Counted from the first letter of the stretch, positions 1 through 8,394 are shown. The stretch is 64,000 nucleotides of DNA from Sulfurospirillum sp. (GCA_016744795.1 JADGDR010000010.1:21237-85236), one strand, 5' to 3'. Notes: generated by a model from the letters alone, not told the origin. Program-made: numbers and translations.

Positions 1-721
1 TAACTTTATCTGGGCTTGAAAGTTTTCTGTCTGAAACACGTGACCAAAGAATTGGGTGCATTTCAGCCATATTTGCTCCCCATGTTATAATTGTATCAGT
101 TAACTCGATATCATCATAACAGCCACTTGGCTCATCTATACCGAAAGTTTGGTAAAAACCAACAACGGCACTTGCCATACAATGACGAGCATTTGGATCG
201 ATTGCATTAGAACGGAATCCACCCTTCATCATCTTTTGTGCTGCGTATCCTTCCATAACAGTATACTGTCCTGAAGCAAATACACCAACACCTTCTGGTC
301 CACTAGCCTTAAGTGCCTTTTTGATATTGACTTCCATCTCATCAAATGCTCTTTTCCAGCTAATTGGTTGAAACTTACCGTTTTTATCAAACTTACCATC
401 TTCTCCTACACGAAGTAATGGTTGTTTTAAACGATCTGCACCATACATGATTTTTGCATTAAAATAACCTTTAATACAATTAAGTCCACGATTGACCGGA
501 GCTGCCGGATCACCTTTTACTGCGACAATTTTTCCGCCTTTAGTTGCAAGCATGATACCACAACCGGTACCACAAAAACGACAAGCGGCCTTGTCCCATC
601 TCCATCCTGACTCAGCCTTAGCTACTGCTGCACGAGCCTCTTGTGGTACTGTTATTCCCACTGCTGCTGCTGCACTTACTGCTGCTGTTGTCTTAAGAAA
701 GTCTCTTCTTGAAAGCGACAT
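1..721 (-). CDS. napA: Periplasmic nitrate reductase catalytic subunit NapA (N-terminal 240 residues; runs off the window)
   Basis: Reduces nitrate to nitrite in the periplasm using a bis-MGD molybdenum cofactor and one [4Fe-4S] cluster. The sequence opens with a twin-arginine signal ([12 protein letters not shown]) and an Ala-rich h-region. The cluster motif CRFCGTGC follows, then the NxRHC segment ([10 protein letters not shown]) whose Cys is the Mo ligand in Nap enzymes, then the [14 protein letters not shown] segment typical of NapA. The start is ATG at 721 with a strong AGGAGGT eight bases upstream. The rest of the gene and any further nap genes lie outside the window. A sensor and a Crp/Fnr regulator sit just upstream on the same strand. 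The family call is firm. Confidence 0.95.
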   Translation of the reverse strand, partial: MSLSRRDFLKTTAAVSAAAAVGITVPQEARAAVAKAESGWRWDKAACRFCGTGCGIMLATKGGKIVAVKGDPAAPVNRGLNCIKGYFNAKIMYGADRLKQPLLRVGEDGKFDKNGKFQPISWKRAFDEMEVNIKKALKASGPEGVGVFASGQYTVMEGYAAQKMMKGGFRSNAIDPNARHCMASAVVGFYQTFGIDEPSGCYDDIELTDTIITWGANMAEMHPILWSRVSDRKLSSPDKV

Positions 722-753
722 ATAGATACCTCCTGATTTGGGTTACACAATGA

Positions 754-794
754 TTATATCTATAGAAGTTGTGACATAGCCATGACTTATGTCA
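754..794 (-). promoter_or_regulatory. Putative napA promoter with Crp/Fnr-type operator TGAC-N4-GTCA
   Basis: In the 94-bp gap before napA, minus-strand TATAAT lies at 759-754. The dyad TGACTTATGTCA lies at 783-794. A further TGACATA at 772-778 is an inverted repeat of TATGTCA at 788-794. If transcription starts about 7 bases after the -10 box, the operator is centred near -41.5, the class II activator position of Fnr-like proteins. A nearly identical site lies upstream of the tetraheme cytochrome gene. Binding by either local regulator is inference. Confidence 0.5.
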
Positions 795-815
795 AAAAAT
801 ATCTTTTTTTAAAAT

Positions 816-2186
816 TTATTCTACCTTTTGTGAATTTTCTACCATTGTATTTAAATTTGCTTTTAATTTTTCTAACATTTTTCTTACATGTATCAGGTTT
901 TCTGCTGACTCTATTGCTATATCTTCTGTAGCATTTACTTCTTTATCAAAATTGGCTTTTTCTTTCTTGTCAATTTTTAAATCTTGAAGAGTATTTTCAA
1001 CATTATCAGCTAAGTGTTGGAGTTCTAAAACTGCTGATTCTGCTTGTTTTATTGCATCTTCAGAGTGATTCATAGCTACATTTACTTTTTTAACAAAATT
1101 TGAAAGATAATTAGATGCTTCTATTAACTCATCTTCGCTCTCTTCATCTCCTTTTATATGTCTATGATTAAGATTTTTAATATTATCACTATCTAAAGCC
1201 TTAGTTCTTTTTACAAAATTGTTAATATGATTAACTATCTCACGAGAGAGTATATAAGAAAAAAGTATAAGAATAAGGGCTATAATAAGTGATATATATT
1301 GAAACTTTATAAAAAAACTATTTTTATCTTCACTATACTCTGTATAGAGCCAAACTGCTGCATCCATTGTGTTGAGTAGTTTAATGTTTTTTTCATATAT
1401 ATATGAAATAGAGTCATTTATACTGTTTTCAACTTGTAAAATATTTAATATATACTTTTCATGTGCTTTCCAATACTTATATGTTTTTTCTACACAATTA
1501 TAAACTTCCGGAATATCTTGAACTTCTTTATTATTTATAAACCTATTAATTGTTTCATTATATAAGTTTTTTGCCTTTATAAATTGCAGATAATCTTCTT
1601 CATTATCAGTTCTTAAGTATTTTTCAACAAAAAGACTCATTCTTTGTGAAAGCATTCTTTGCCTACCAGAGAGATCAATAAATTCACCACTCATATTGTT
1701 TTTAACCATAATTTTTACAATTTTATCTGATTCCGCTAGAAGTGATGTTGTTCTTCCTGTTAAAGTTTCTAAATCATTCTTTATAAAAACTACTGCTTTT
1801 CTTACTTTTTCTACCTCTTTTTTAAAAGGAATCCAAAGTGAATTAACTTTTTCTAATTTAGATTTTATTTTGACATTTTGAGGAAGATAAATACCTTTTA
1901 CTGAATTACCATGAATAAGATCATTAAGATTATTATCAAATAAATCAATAGCACTATTGAGCTCTCTAAAATCTGTACTTTGTCTATATTTTATATAAAA
2001 GATTTCTTTACTCATCTTCTGAGTAAGCATCCTCTGTTTTCCTGCAATATTTATAATAAGAGAATCTTTTTTACTTTTTTCATTCATAACTACTGTAAGT
2101 GTTATTACACATACAATTATAAAAGACAACGTACCTCCAGCAAAGTGTAGTTTCTTGTTTATCCCTCTTAGTTTTAACATTCCCAT
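816..2186 (-). CDS. Membrane sensor with two PilJ/NarX-like domains, no kinase or MCP tip
   Basis: A 456-residue two-TM protein: TM1 at about residues 14-35, a periplasmic region, then TM2 at about 290-313. The periplasmic region has two copies of the PilJ/NarX-type box (IAGKQRMLTQKMS and LSGRQRMLSQRMS), which in NarX/NarQ-like sensors is linked to nitrate or nitrite sensing. After TM2 comes a HAMP-like segment and a long charged coiled coil that simply ends. I see no histidine-kinase H box, ATPase motifs or MCP hairpin tip. ATG at 2186 has AGGA six bases upstream and starts 8 bp after the Crp/Fnr gene stop, so the two are co-transcribed. It lies directly upstream of napA. A nitrate or nitrite sensing role is inference. 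Confidence 0.7.
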   Translation of the reverse strand: MGMLKLRGINKKLHFAGGTLSFIIVCVITLTVVMNEKSKKDSLIINIAGKQRMLTQKMSKEIFYIKYRQSTDFRELNSAIDLFDNNLNDLIHGNSVKGIYLPQNVKIKSKLEKVNSLWIPFKKEVEKVRKAVVFIKNDLETLTGRTTSLLAESDKIVKIMVKNNMSGEFIDLSGRQRMLSQRMSLFVEKYLRTDNEEDYLQFIKAKNLYNETINRFINNKEVQDIPEVYNCVEKTYKYWKAHEKYILNILQVENSINDSISYIYEKNIKLLNTMDAAVWLYTEYSEDKNSFFIKFQYISLIIALILILFSYILSREIVNHINNFVKRTKALDSDNIKNLNHRHIKGDEESEDELIEASNYLSNFVKKVNVAMNHSEDAIKQAESAVLELQHLADNVENTLQDLKIDKKEKANFDKEVNATEDIAIESAENLIHVRKMLEKLKANLNTMVENSQKVE

Positions 2187-2194
2187 TTCTAATC

Positions 2195-2851
2195 CTATTC
2201 GTAAATATCTCTTAATTCATCTAAATTTAGTATTTTTACACAGTTTTTTTCTATCTCAATTATCCCGTTTCTTGTCAATTTTTTTAAAATTCTTGAAAGA
2301 GTTTCTGGCTGAATATGAAGCATATATGCTGTTTCATGTTTTTTAAATGCATTAAAGTTTTTCAAATCATTTACTAACATATGAGCAACTTTTGCAGTGC
2401 CATCAAAAACAACATCACGACTAATTATACACTGAAGTTGTTGAATCATTCGAAATGACTCTTTTAATACAACTTTCATAAAATCATGGTTTGTTTGCAT
2501 TAACTCTTTAAATCCTATACAATCAAAAACCAACACTCTACTATCTTCTAGAAACTCAGCATTTGCATAACAACTCATAATATACTTATCACACATTTTT
2601 CCAATGTCAAAAACTAAAGAGTTTGAGATTATCTTATATAAAAAAATTTCATTATCAAATCTATCTACTTTATAAAATTTGATAACACCTTCAAGAAGGT
2701 AAAAAATCTCATTTTGATTATCTTTTTCATAAAAAAGAACATCAGAGTTAACATAATCTTTTAAAGTTGTTATTTTTGATAATTGTTCTAAAGCATTGTC
2801 ATCTAAAGAATTAAAAAAAGTTATACTTTTAAGAAGGTTTACATCTACCAA
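2195..2851 (-). CDS. Crp/Fnr-family transcription regulator
   Basis: A 218-residue protein with an N-terminal cyclic-nucleotide-like beta-roll (about 15-125), a dimer helix, and a C-terminal winged helix whose recognition segment reads HIQPETLSRILKKLTRNG, typical of Crp/Fnr proteins. The N-terminus lacks the Cys cluster of classical Fnr, so direct oxygen sensing through [4Fe-4S] is unlikely. It leads a two-gene unit with the PilJ-like sensor and precedes nap. Campylobacterota relatives of this type (Nss regulators of Wolinella and Campylobacter) respond to nitrate or nitrosative signals. Assignment to that group is by context only. Confidence 0.85.
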   Translation of the reverse strand: MVDVNLLKSITFFNSLDDNALEQLSKITTLKDYVNSDVLFYEKDNQNEIFYLLEGVIKFYKVDRFDNEIFLYKIISNSLVFDIGKMCDKYIMSCYANAEFLEDSRVLVFDCIGFKELMQTNHDFMKVVLKESFRMIQQLQCIISRDVVFDGTAKVAHMLVNDLKNFNAFKKHETAYMLHIQPETLSRILKKLTRNGIIEIEKNCVKILNLDELRDIYE

Positions 2852-2886
2852 ATAATTATCCTATTTTGAAGTTCAACCATTTTACC

Positions 2887-3438
2887 CTAAGGTCTGTAAA
2901 ATATCCATAAAGTTTTTACTTTATTTTCACTTTTCATTTGAATATTAATGATTGATTGAGGATAAATATTATGATTTAGAAGATAATCATTTAGTGCTTT
3001 TTCCATATTATCAACTCTATTTGGAACTTTCAAAAAACCAATACGAACAGAATCAGTATTGCTAACATATGGTTTAAAAGTATCATTAGTAGATGTGGTA
3101 TCATACTCTCTCACCATACCTTGCCCAAACATATTTGAAAAAGATGAACCACTTTGTGCATTTAAAATTTCATTAAAAAATGGATTTTGAAATTCCAACA
3201 TATCACCTTTTCCATTTAAGACATAAAAGTTTTTTGCCCCATAATCATCTTCCGTTATGACACTTGCCCCCTCTTTTAAATCATTAGGAATTTTACTAAT
3301 GTCTTCATAAACTGTAGTTTCTGATATTATTTGTGACAAAAATTTACTATCTTTATTGTCACTTTTTATCTTTAGTGTTTGCAAATCAATAGCAAATACT
3401 AAAGATAAAGAGAAAAAGAATAGCAAAAAAACTTTCAC
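2887..3438 (-). CDS. Exported protein of unknown function
   Basis: A 183-residue protein starting with a clear signal peptide (MKVFLLFFFSLSLVFA). The mature part is soluble, has no cysteines or recognisable catalytic motif, and ends in a basic, hydrophobic stretch (VKTLWIFYRP). The start overlaps the stop of the preceding gene by four bases (ATGA), so it is translationally coupled to the 3435-4079 gene. Both lie between the octaheme cytochrome operon and the sensor/regulator pair. This suggests a periplasmic accessory role in the same respiratory system, but I recognise no family. Confidence 0.7.
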   Translation of the reverse strand: MKVFLLFFFSLSLVFAIDLQTLKIKSDNKDSKFLSQIISETTVYEDISKIPNDLKEGASVITEDDYGAKNFYVLNGKGDMLEFQNPFFNEILNAQSGSSFSNMFGQGMVREYDTTSTNDTFKPYVSNTDSVRIGFLKVPNRVDNMEKALNDYLLNHNIYPQSIINIQMKSENKVKTLWIFYRP

Positions 3439-4079
3439 TGTTTTTTTGCCATTTTACTTTGCATATCTTCTATAAGTTTATTTGAAGAGTATATCAAATA
3501 TGCTGATGCATCAGTATATATCAACTCTTTATTAGTTATTTCTTTTGAACAACTAAGTTTTATAGTTGCATAAGGGTCATATTTTTTAACTACTGCTTCT
3601 GGTTTTAAACTTTCTACTAAAGTAGAACTTTTATCCTGTTTTTTAACCTTTTCTTTAAAAGCTTTCATATCTTCTTCAGAGATTTGTTTTCCATCTTTAT
3701 CATAACTCCAATAGACTAATTTATCATGAGCAAAAGCCGTTGGATCACCAAAATTCAACATAGCACTACCAAACAATCCTTTTGCCTCTTTATTATCTAC
3801 ATTATCATAACTTTTGTACATAACAATCACTCTATCATCACTCTTAGTTGCTATAACAAAAAGATCTTTATCACTAAATTTATAAGTACCCTCAACTGCT
3901 TTTTTTATAGCATTTTTTTTTGCAATTTTAAGTTGTTCAACTGTAAGCTTTTTCCCTAATATATACCCATTAGTTCCTATTTTTAAAGAAGCAACTTTAT
4001 CTGATATATTCTCAGCATTTGCAAATCCAAAGATAAAACACAGTGACAATATAGTCAAAATCTTTAATGTTAATTTCAT
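3435..4079 (-). CDS. Exported protein of unknown function
   Basis: A 214-residue protein with an N-terminal signal peptide ending near ANA (residues 1-22) and a Lys-rich soluble mature part with a single Cys (LSCSKE). AAGGA precedes the ATG at a good distance. Upstream sits a perfect 20-bp inverted repeat and, beyond it, the terminator of the octaheme gene, so this gene probably has its own promoter or is read through. It is coupled to the 2887-3438 gene. No family recognised. Location suggests the periplasm, with a role tied to nitrogen-oxide or cytochrome metabolism by neighbourhood only. Confidence 0.7.
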   Translation of the reverse strand: MKLTLKILTILSLCFIFGFANAENISDKVASLKIGTNGYILGKKLTVEQLKIAKKNAIKKAVEGTYKFSDKDLFVIATKSDDRVIVMYKSYDNVDNKEAKGLFGSAMLNFGDPTAFAHDKLVYWSYDKDGKQISEEDMKAFKEKVKKQDKSSTLVESLKPEAVVKKYDPYATIKLSCSKEITNKELIYTDASAYLIYSSNKLIEDMQSKMAKKQ

Positions 4080-4091
4080 ATCAATCCTTTT

Positions 4092-4137
4092 TTATAATTT
4101 ATTCTTTACATGTAAAGATGTAAAGAATAAATTATAA
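4092..4137. repeat. Perfect 20-bp inverted repeat with 6-nt spacer
   Basis: Arms 4092-4111 and 4118-4137 are exact reverse complements around GTAAAG. The left arm reaches into a TACATGTA motif at 4107-4114. It lies between a strong terminator and the ribosome-binding site of the 3435-4079 gene. It could be an operator, a 5' UTR hairpin controlling that gene, or part of a double terminator. Confidence 0.85.
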
Positions 4138-4138
4138 A

Positions 4139-4167
4139 GAACTCCAAGAGTTTTACTCTTGGAGTTC
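4139..4167 (-). terminator. Rho-independent terminator of the octaheme cytochrome operon
   Basis: A 12-bp perfect stem (GAACTCCAAGAG / CTCTTGGAGTTC) with a 5-nt loop. On the minus strand it is followed by TTTATAATTT. It sits 14 bp after the octaheme gene stop. Confidence 0.8.
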
Positions 4168-4181
4168 TAAACAATAACTTA

Positions 4182-5771
4182 TTACTGCTTATATCTTGAT
4201 TTATTCTCAGCATTTAACTCTTTAAAGAAATCAGCATTATTAGGGTTTCCACCCGTTTTTATCCAAACATGCTCAGGCTTAGCAAGTAAGTCAGCTATCA
4301 TTTTCTTATATTTAGCACCTTTTCCAGCTTTATCAGCCATCTTTTGTACTTTTGGTAAGAATTTTGAGTAGAAGTGACGAGATACTTCATACATACCATG
4401 CCAATGAGTATAATCAGGACCCATCATAGCAGCACCATGTCTTGCTCTACGACCTTCGTGATGCCAGATTTCAAACCAGATATATCCCATATCATCTTGT
4501 TGGAATCCAGATTTCTTCCAAATTTTGTCTTTTTTCATCTCTTTAACAATCTTAAGTCCTGGTTTAATAAACTTATTATTGTAAGTATATACTAGGCTGT
4601 CATATTGTTTATAGAAATTAAGAGTTTGGGAACTTGAATGACAAGATACACAAACACCTTGCATATTTGCTCTTCTCTCTTTCCAATCAATTACCTTAAC
4701 AACTTTTTTCTTTTTCATAGACTTAACAAGCTTATCGCCTTTTCTGTCATATGCTTTGTAAGTTGTCATATCTCCAACTCTTGGTGGTTTTTCACCTGCA
4801 ACATCGTAAACTGTACCATCTTCAAAAATAACACGGTTTAGTTTAACTGATAATGGAGCTCTTAAATTCCAAGAAATTCTATCACTAACATTGTGAGTTC
4901 CTTTTACAACACCACCAGATGAAGTTTTGTAAGCACCCATATGACAAGTTGAACAAGTAGGAGCTGCATGGTAATCTTTTCCAAGAATCCATTTACCTTT
5001 TTTATAAATGTTCATACCACCCTTAACAGCACCTTTTGGTGAAGCATAGTAAGCAATACCGTGCTTAGACTCTTCATAAATCTCTTTTTGAGGATGATCA
5101 GGTCCAAGGTGACATTTACCACAATTCTCTGGTTGTCTTGCTCTACTTGAACTAAAATCATGCTTTGAGTGACAAGCGTTACAAGAACCTTTTGAACCAT
5201 CTGGATTAATTCTTCCTATTCCAGAGTTTGGCCATGTCATATATGTAGTCATAGGAGCACCAGCTTCGTTGTAAATCATCTTTCCTTTTTTATCTTTTTG
5301 GAAAGCAACAACAGAGCCATGACACTGCCAACAACCATTAACTGCATCAGCTTTTGTATCTGGGAATGATGCAATAACCTCTCCAAGTAAGTTATCTAGT
5401 GATGCCATAATCTGACCAGCAGTTGCATGATGAGAATTTGTCATCTCTTTAACTTCATTTTCATGACAGAACTTACAATCATTTGGAGTCATAATTGTTT
5501 TTATGAACGCGCCTTCGTGTTCATAACCTGTAGGATCTTTCTTGTCTGCCGCATGACAAGTATAACATCCAACCTTTGAATCTGCGTGAACAGAATGATC
5601 CCACTGATCAACCAATGATCTGTTCTCCTTAAGATGACAAGTAAGACATTTGTCATTCTTGTCGACAACACCCTCGTTTCTCACCTTTGAAGATGCCTTT
5701 GTAGCTGCAAATGCGCTACTCGCTAAACCAATTGCTAACAACGTAGCAACGATAAGCTTACCTAACTTCAT
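4182..5771 (-). CDS. Octaheme c-type cytochrome, hydroxylamine oxidoreductase (HAO) family
   Basis: About 529 residues with a signal peptide (MKLGKLIVATLLAIGLASSAFA) and exactly eight CxxCH heme motifs: CLTCH, CYTCH, CKFCH, CWQCH, CNACH, CGKCH, CSTCH and CVSCH. The C-terminal signature WHHEGRRARHGAAMMGPDY followed by WHGMYE is characteristic of HAO-family octahemes. Campylobacterota HAO homologues are proposed to reduce nitrite to hydroxylamine or ammonia. Whether the heme-crosslinking Tyr is present I could not settle. ATG at 5771 is chosen because AAGGAG precedes it and the signal peptide begins there; an in-frame ATG ten codons upstream is less likely. It is the last gene of a four-gene unit with NrfD-, NrfC-like and tetraheme subunits. 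Confidence 0.85.
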   Translation of the reverse strand: MKLGKLIVATLLAIGLASSAFAATKASSKVRNEGVVDKNDKCLTCHLKENRSLVDQWDHSVHADSKVGCYTCHAADKKDPTGYEHEGAFIKTIMTPNDCKFCHENEVKEMTNSHHATAGQIMASLDNLLGEVIASFPDTKADAVNGCWQCHGSVVAFQKDKKGKMIYNEAGAPMTTYMTWPNSGIGRINPDGSKGSCNACHSKHDFSSSRARQPENCGKCHLGPDHPQKEIYEESKHGIAYYASPKGAVKGGMNIYKKGKWILGKDYHAAPTCSTCHMGAYKTSSGGVVKGTHNVSDRISWNLRAPLSVKLNRVIFEDGTVYDVAGEKPPRVGDMTTYKAYDRKGDKLVKSMKKKKVVKVIDWKERRANMQGVCVSCHSSSQTLNFYKQYDSLVYTYNNKFIKPGLKIVKEMKKDKIWKKSGFQQDDMGYIWFEIWHHEGRRARHGAAMMGPDYTHWHGMYEVSRHFYSKFLPKVQKMADKAGKGAKYKKMIADLLAKPEHVWIKTGGNPNNADFFKELNAENKSRYKQ

Positions 5772-5827
5772 GTAGATCTCCTTTTTATATTTTCCGACCA
5801 ACCAACCACTGAACCAAACTCTGATTA

Positions 5828-7006
5828 TTAATGAGTTAACTCTCTATCACATTCACTTTCCCAAAGAGGAAAAATCTTACTTAAAATCCAAAGTGTAACT
5901 ATCGGAGCTACAAGCATTATAATAGTTACTAAAATACCCTCCTTTTCAAAGAACTGAGGGTGATAAACAGCAAAGCCTCTTTCACTCTTTGCCATAATCT
6001 GCCCACCTATAACAACATTCCATCTCATAAATAAAACTTGTGCTAAAAGCATAAAAGACACTATTGGTCCTATGATTAATAGGGTACTTCTGCTTACTTT
6101 TGAAAGTGATAACCACATTAGAATTAAAAATGGAACGATTGAAAGTAACTTAATTTGCATAGTCCAAAATGACCAATCAAGTGGACCATTTAATGCAGCT
6201 GCTACATGATGCCAACCTTCAGTTCCACCATATGCATGAACTGAAAGTTCAATCAATTCAAACAAAAAGTCAAATATAAAAAATGCCCAAAGAAGTTGAA
6301 TCATAACTTTGATAGTCTCTGTCTTTACCTCTGCTAACTTTCCAGTCATCTTTTTTATACCTATGTAAAATAAAATCATACCTGCAATCCCAGAAACAGA
6401 AGCAGATAATAAAAATATGATAGGCATAAGTGGCGTAAACCACCACTCAACACTTTTTAATGCACCAAAAATAAATCCAACATATCCATGAAGTGAACAT
6501 GCTAATGGTATGCCAATAGCCGCCATTACAAAAGCTACCTTAGAATCTCTTTTTCTTCCTGCCATGCTTTCATCATTTGTTCCTAGTGTCAATACGCAAT
6601 ATATAACTTTTTTAACTCCAATTGCACTCTTTTTAAGAATGGTTAACTCATATCTATAGATAACAAGTATTTCAAAAATAAGTAAAATCGAATAAGCCAT
6701 GTAAATATAACCAAATCCACTCATCATGGATGGTCCGACAAAATTTGGTGTAAAGAGCATATTTAAAGCACGCTCTGGATGCCCAAGATGATTTATAAGT
6801 GGAGCTGTAACAAACAGTAACCAAGATAGCGCAAATATGAGCGCAAACTTAGCAACTGGCATAAGAGCTTTTACATGAAAAACATGAGCAAGAGCTGAAA
6901 CAATAAATGCACCAGCAACAACACCCGTAATATACGGATAAATAACAATCATCAAAGTCCAATGAGCATGTATGTCATTTGGAAAAACGTAGTTTAAAAT
7001 ATCCAT
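5828..7006 (-). CDS. NrfD/PsrC-family integral membrane quinone-interacting subunit
   Basis: A 392-residue polytopic membrane protein with about 8-10 hydrophobic helices, of the NrfD/PsrC/DmsC type that exchanges electrons with the quinone pool. Features include HLGHPERALNMLFTPNFVGP near residues 72-91 and an acidic/His-rich helix (FLFELIELSVHAYGG) common in this family. Its ATG overlaps the stop of the iron-sulfur gene (TAATG), giving tight coupling. 56 bp separate it from the octaheme gene. Together with the NrfC-like protein it probably forms the quinol dehydrogenase feeding the cytochromes; direction of electron flow is inferred. Confidence 0.85.
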   Translation of the reverse strand: MDILNYVFPNDIHAHWTLMIVIYPYITGVVAGAFIVSALAHVFHVKALMPVAKFALIFALSWLLFVTAPLINHLGHPERALNMLFTPNFVGPSMMSGFGYIYMAYSILLIFEILVIYRYELTILKKSAIGVKKVIYCVLTLGTNDESMAGRKRDSKVAFVMAAIGIPLACSLHGYVGFIFGALKSVEWWFTPLMPIIFLLSASVSGIAGMILFYIGIKKMTGKLAEVKTETIKVMIQLLWAFFIFDFLFELIELSVHAYGGTEGWHHVAAALNGPLDWSFWTMQIKLLSIVPFLILMWLSLSKVSRSTLLIIGPIVSFMLLAQVLFMRWNVVIGGQIMAKSERGFAVYHPQFFEKEGILVTIIMLVAPIVTLWILSKIFPLWESECDRELTH

Positions 7007-7812
7007 TATATTACCTCCTCATGAGCACCAACATAAAATAGTGCTGGCTCATTTCCTAGACTTTTTTTAAGTACTTTTAATACTGTTTTAGAATTATATA
7101 TCTTAGCTACTTCACTTTTTGGGTCATTTAAATCACCAAATTTTCTTGCCCCTGTTGGACAAGCATTAACACATGCAGGAAGTTTTCCTTTGCTAATACG
7201 GTGATAACACCAAGTACATTTATCTGCTGTTTTTGTATCATTGTTTATAAAACGTACACCATAAGGACATGCTTGAACACAATATCCGCAAGCAACACAG
7301 TGAGAATTATCTACTAATACAAAACCATCTGGTGATTTAAATGTTGCTGCAACTGGACAGACTTGAACACAACTTGGCTCTTCACACATATTGCAAAGTT
7401 TTGGAACAAAAAAAGCATCTTTTATCTTTTCTTTTATATCCGTCCTTGGTTTAGAATATCCCTTTTCACCACCTTCAGGTGAATCAACATAAACAGTATT
7501 GTATATATCAATCACATATCTCTCCACCCAAGTTCTATATTGTCCTTGCGGTACGCTGTTCTCTTTTCTGTCAGCAACGCAACAACTACCACATCCAATG
7601 CAACCAGTAACATCCACCATAAATGCATAATGTTTTGCTTTGTCTTTTGGGTCTATTAAACTTACTAGTTTACTGTCATCTCCTGCAACCTTGGCAAAAA
7701 GTTTAGAATTCATAGGAATCATAAGCATTAAACTTCCTGCAATTGAGCCTTTAACAACTTTTTCGATGAAACCTCTTCTATCTTTATCGATAAAATTTTG
7801 ATCAATTTTCAT
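7006..7812 (-). CDS. NrfC/DmsB-like four-cluster iron-sulfur protein, Tat-exported
   Basis: A 268-residue electron-transfer subunit. The N-terminus has a twin-arginine motif (DRRGFIEKVVKGSIAG) followed by a hydrophobic stretch. Four ferredoxin-type Cys groups follow: CIGCGSC, CNMCEEPSCVQVCP, CVACGYCVQACP, and CTWC with CVNACP. In the first group the expected fourth Cys position (residue 81) is Asp while residue 78 is an extra Cys (CIGCGSCCVAD). Family partners normally have CxxCxxCxxxC here. The gene overlaps the tetraheme gene by 4 bp and NrfD by 1 bp. It should wire NrfD to the tetraheme or octaheme cytochrome on the periplasmic side. Confidence 0.85.
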   Translation of the reverse strand: MKIDQNFIDKDRRGFIEKVVKGSIAGSLMLMIPMNSKLFAKVAGDDSKLVSLIDPKDKAKHYAFMVDVTGCIGCGSCCVADRKENSVPQGQYRTWVERYVIDIYNTVYVDSPEGGEKGYSKPRTDIKEKIKDAFFVPKLCNMCEEPSCVQVCPVAATFKSPDGFVLVDNSHCVACGYCVQACPYGVRFINNDTKTADKCTWCYHRISKGKLPACVNACPTGARKFGDLNDPKSEVAKIYNSKTVLKVLKKSLGNEPALFYVGAHEEVI

Positions 7813-8333
7813 TGTGAGACCTCCTCTTTAAGTGTCCTTAATTCATGCATCTTCTTAATAATATTCATATTTTCTAAAGGCTCATGTACTGTATGACACT
7901 GATCACAAGTATGCGTTAATTTTACATCTAACTCTTCTAAGTGTTTAATATGCTCAATCATAGGAAATTTTTCTGGACGACCTGCTACTTTAGCATGGCA
8001 AGTTAAACAAAGTTCAATCTGTTTATCACCTTTTCTAACAGGCATATCACCTATCTTTTTACCATCTTTTACATGAACAGTAACAGGACCATGACAAATC
8101 TCACAGGATAATCTTTTGTGTGTCCCCTCTGCTTTTAATTCATAAATTTCTTCATGACACTTTTCACAAGACTTGTTTGTACCATAAACTAAATCTCGAG
8201 AAGCCTCTTCTTGAATGTACCCTCCACGATAGTAACCATACTCACCCCAACTTTTTGGAATTAATACTGCTCTACCAATTAACACTAATGCTACTATACC
8301 CGCAAACACTAGTACAAGGCGCAAATAAAACAT
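7809..8333 (-). CDS. Membrane-anchored tetraheme cytochrome c
   Basis: A 174-residue protein with one N-terminal TM anchor (about residues 4-24) and four CxxCH motifs (CEKCH, CEICH, CLTCH, CDQCH) in a short periplasmic domain. The segment after the anchor (SWGEYGYYRGGY) matches tetraheme proteins I know next to NrfC/NrfD pairs, and differs from canonical NapC/NrfH. It is the first gene of the operon tetraheme - FeS - NrfD - octaheme. It probably relays electrons between the FeS subunit and the octaheme enzyme. A TGAC-N4-GTCA site lies about 60 bp upstream. Confidence 0.8.
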   Translation of the reverse strand: MFYLRLVLVFAGIVALVLIGRAVLIPKSWGEYGYYRGGYIQEEASRDLVYGTNKSCEKCHEEIYELKAEGTHKRLSCEICHGPVTVHVKDGKKIGDMPVRKGDKQIELCLTCHAKVAGRPEKFPMIEHIKHLEELDVKLTHTCDQCHTVHEPLENMNIIKKMHELRTLKEEVSQ

Positions 8334-8394
8334 ATGTACTCCTAATAATAAAACTTTATAATGAAAGTGTACAAATTCATAAGAACATTAACAA

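Noticed and set aside
492..725. Plus-strand ORF of 77 codons at the napA start
   Set aside because: It is antisense to the NapA Tat signal and FeS motif region, which is clearly the real coding strand.
2860..2886. Possible separate promoter between the first Crp/Fnr gene and the exported pair
   Set aside because: The gap is 35 bp without a recognisable -10/-35 pair, so read-through from upstream is equally likely.
4182..5771. MccA-type octaheme sulfite reductase
   Set aside because: All eight heme motifs are plain CxxCH; MccA has an extended heme-binding motif. The C-terminal signature is HAO-like.
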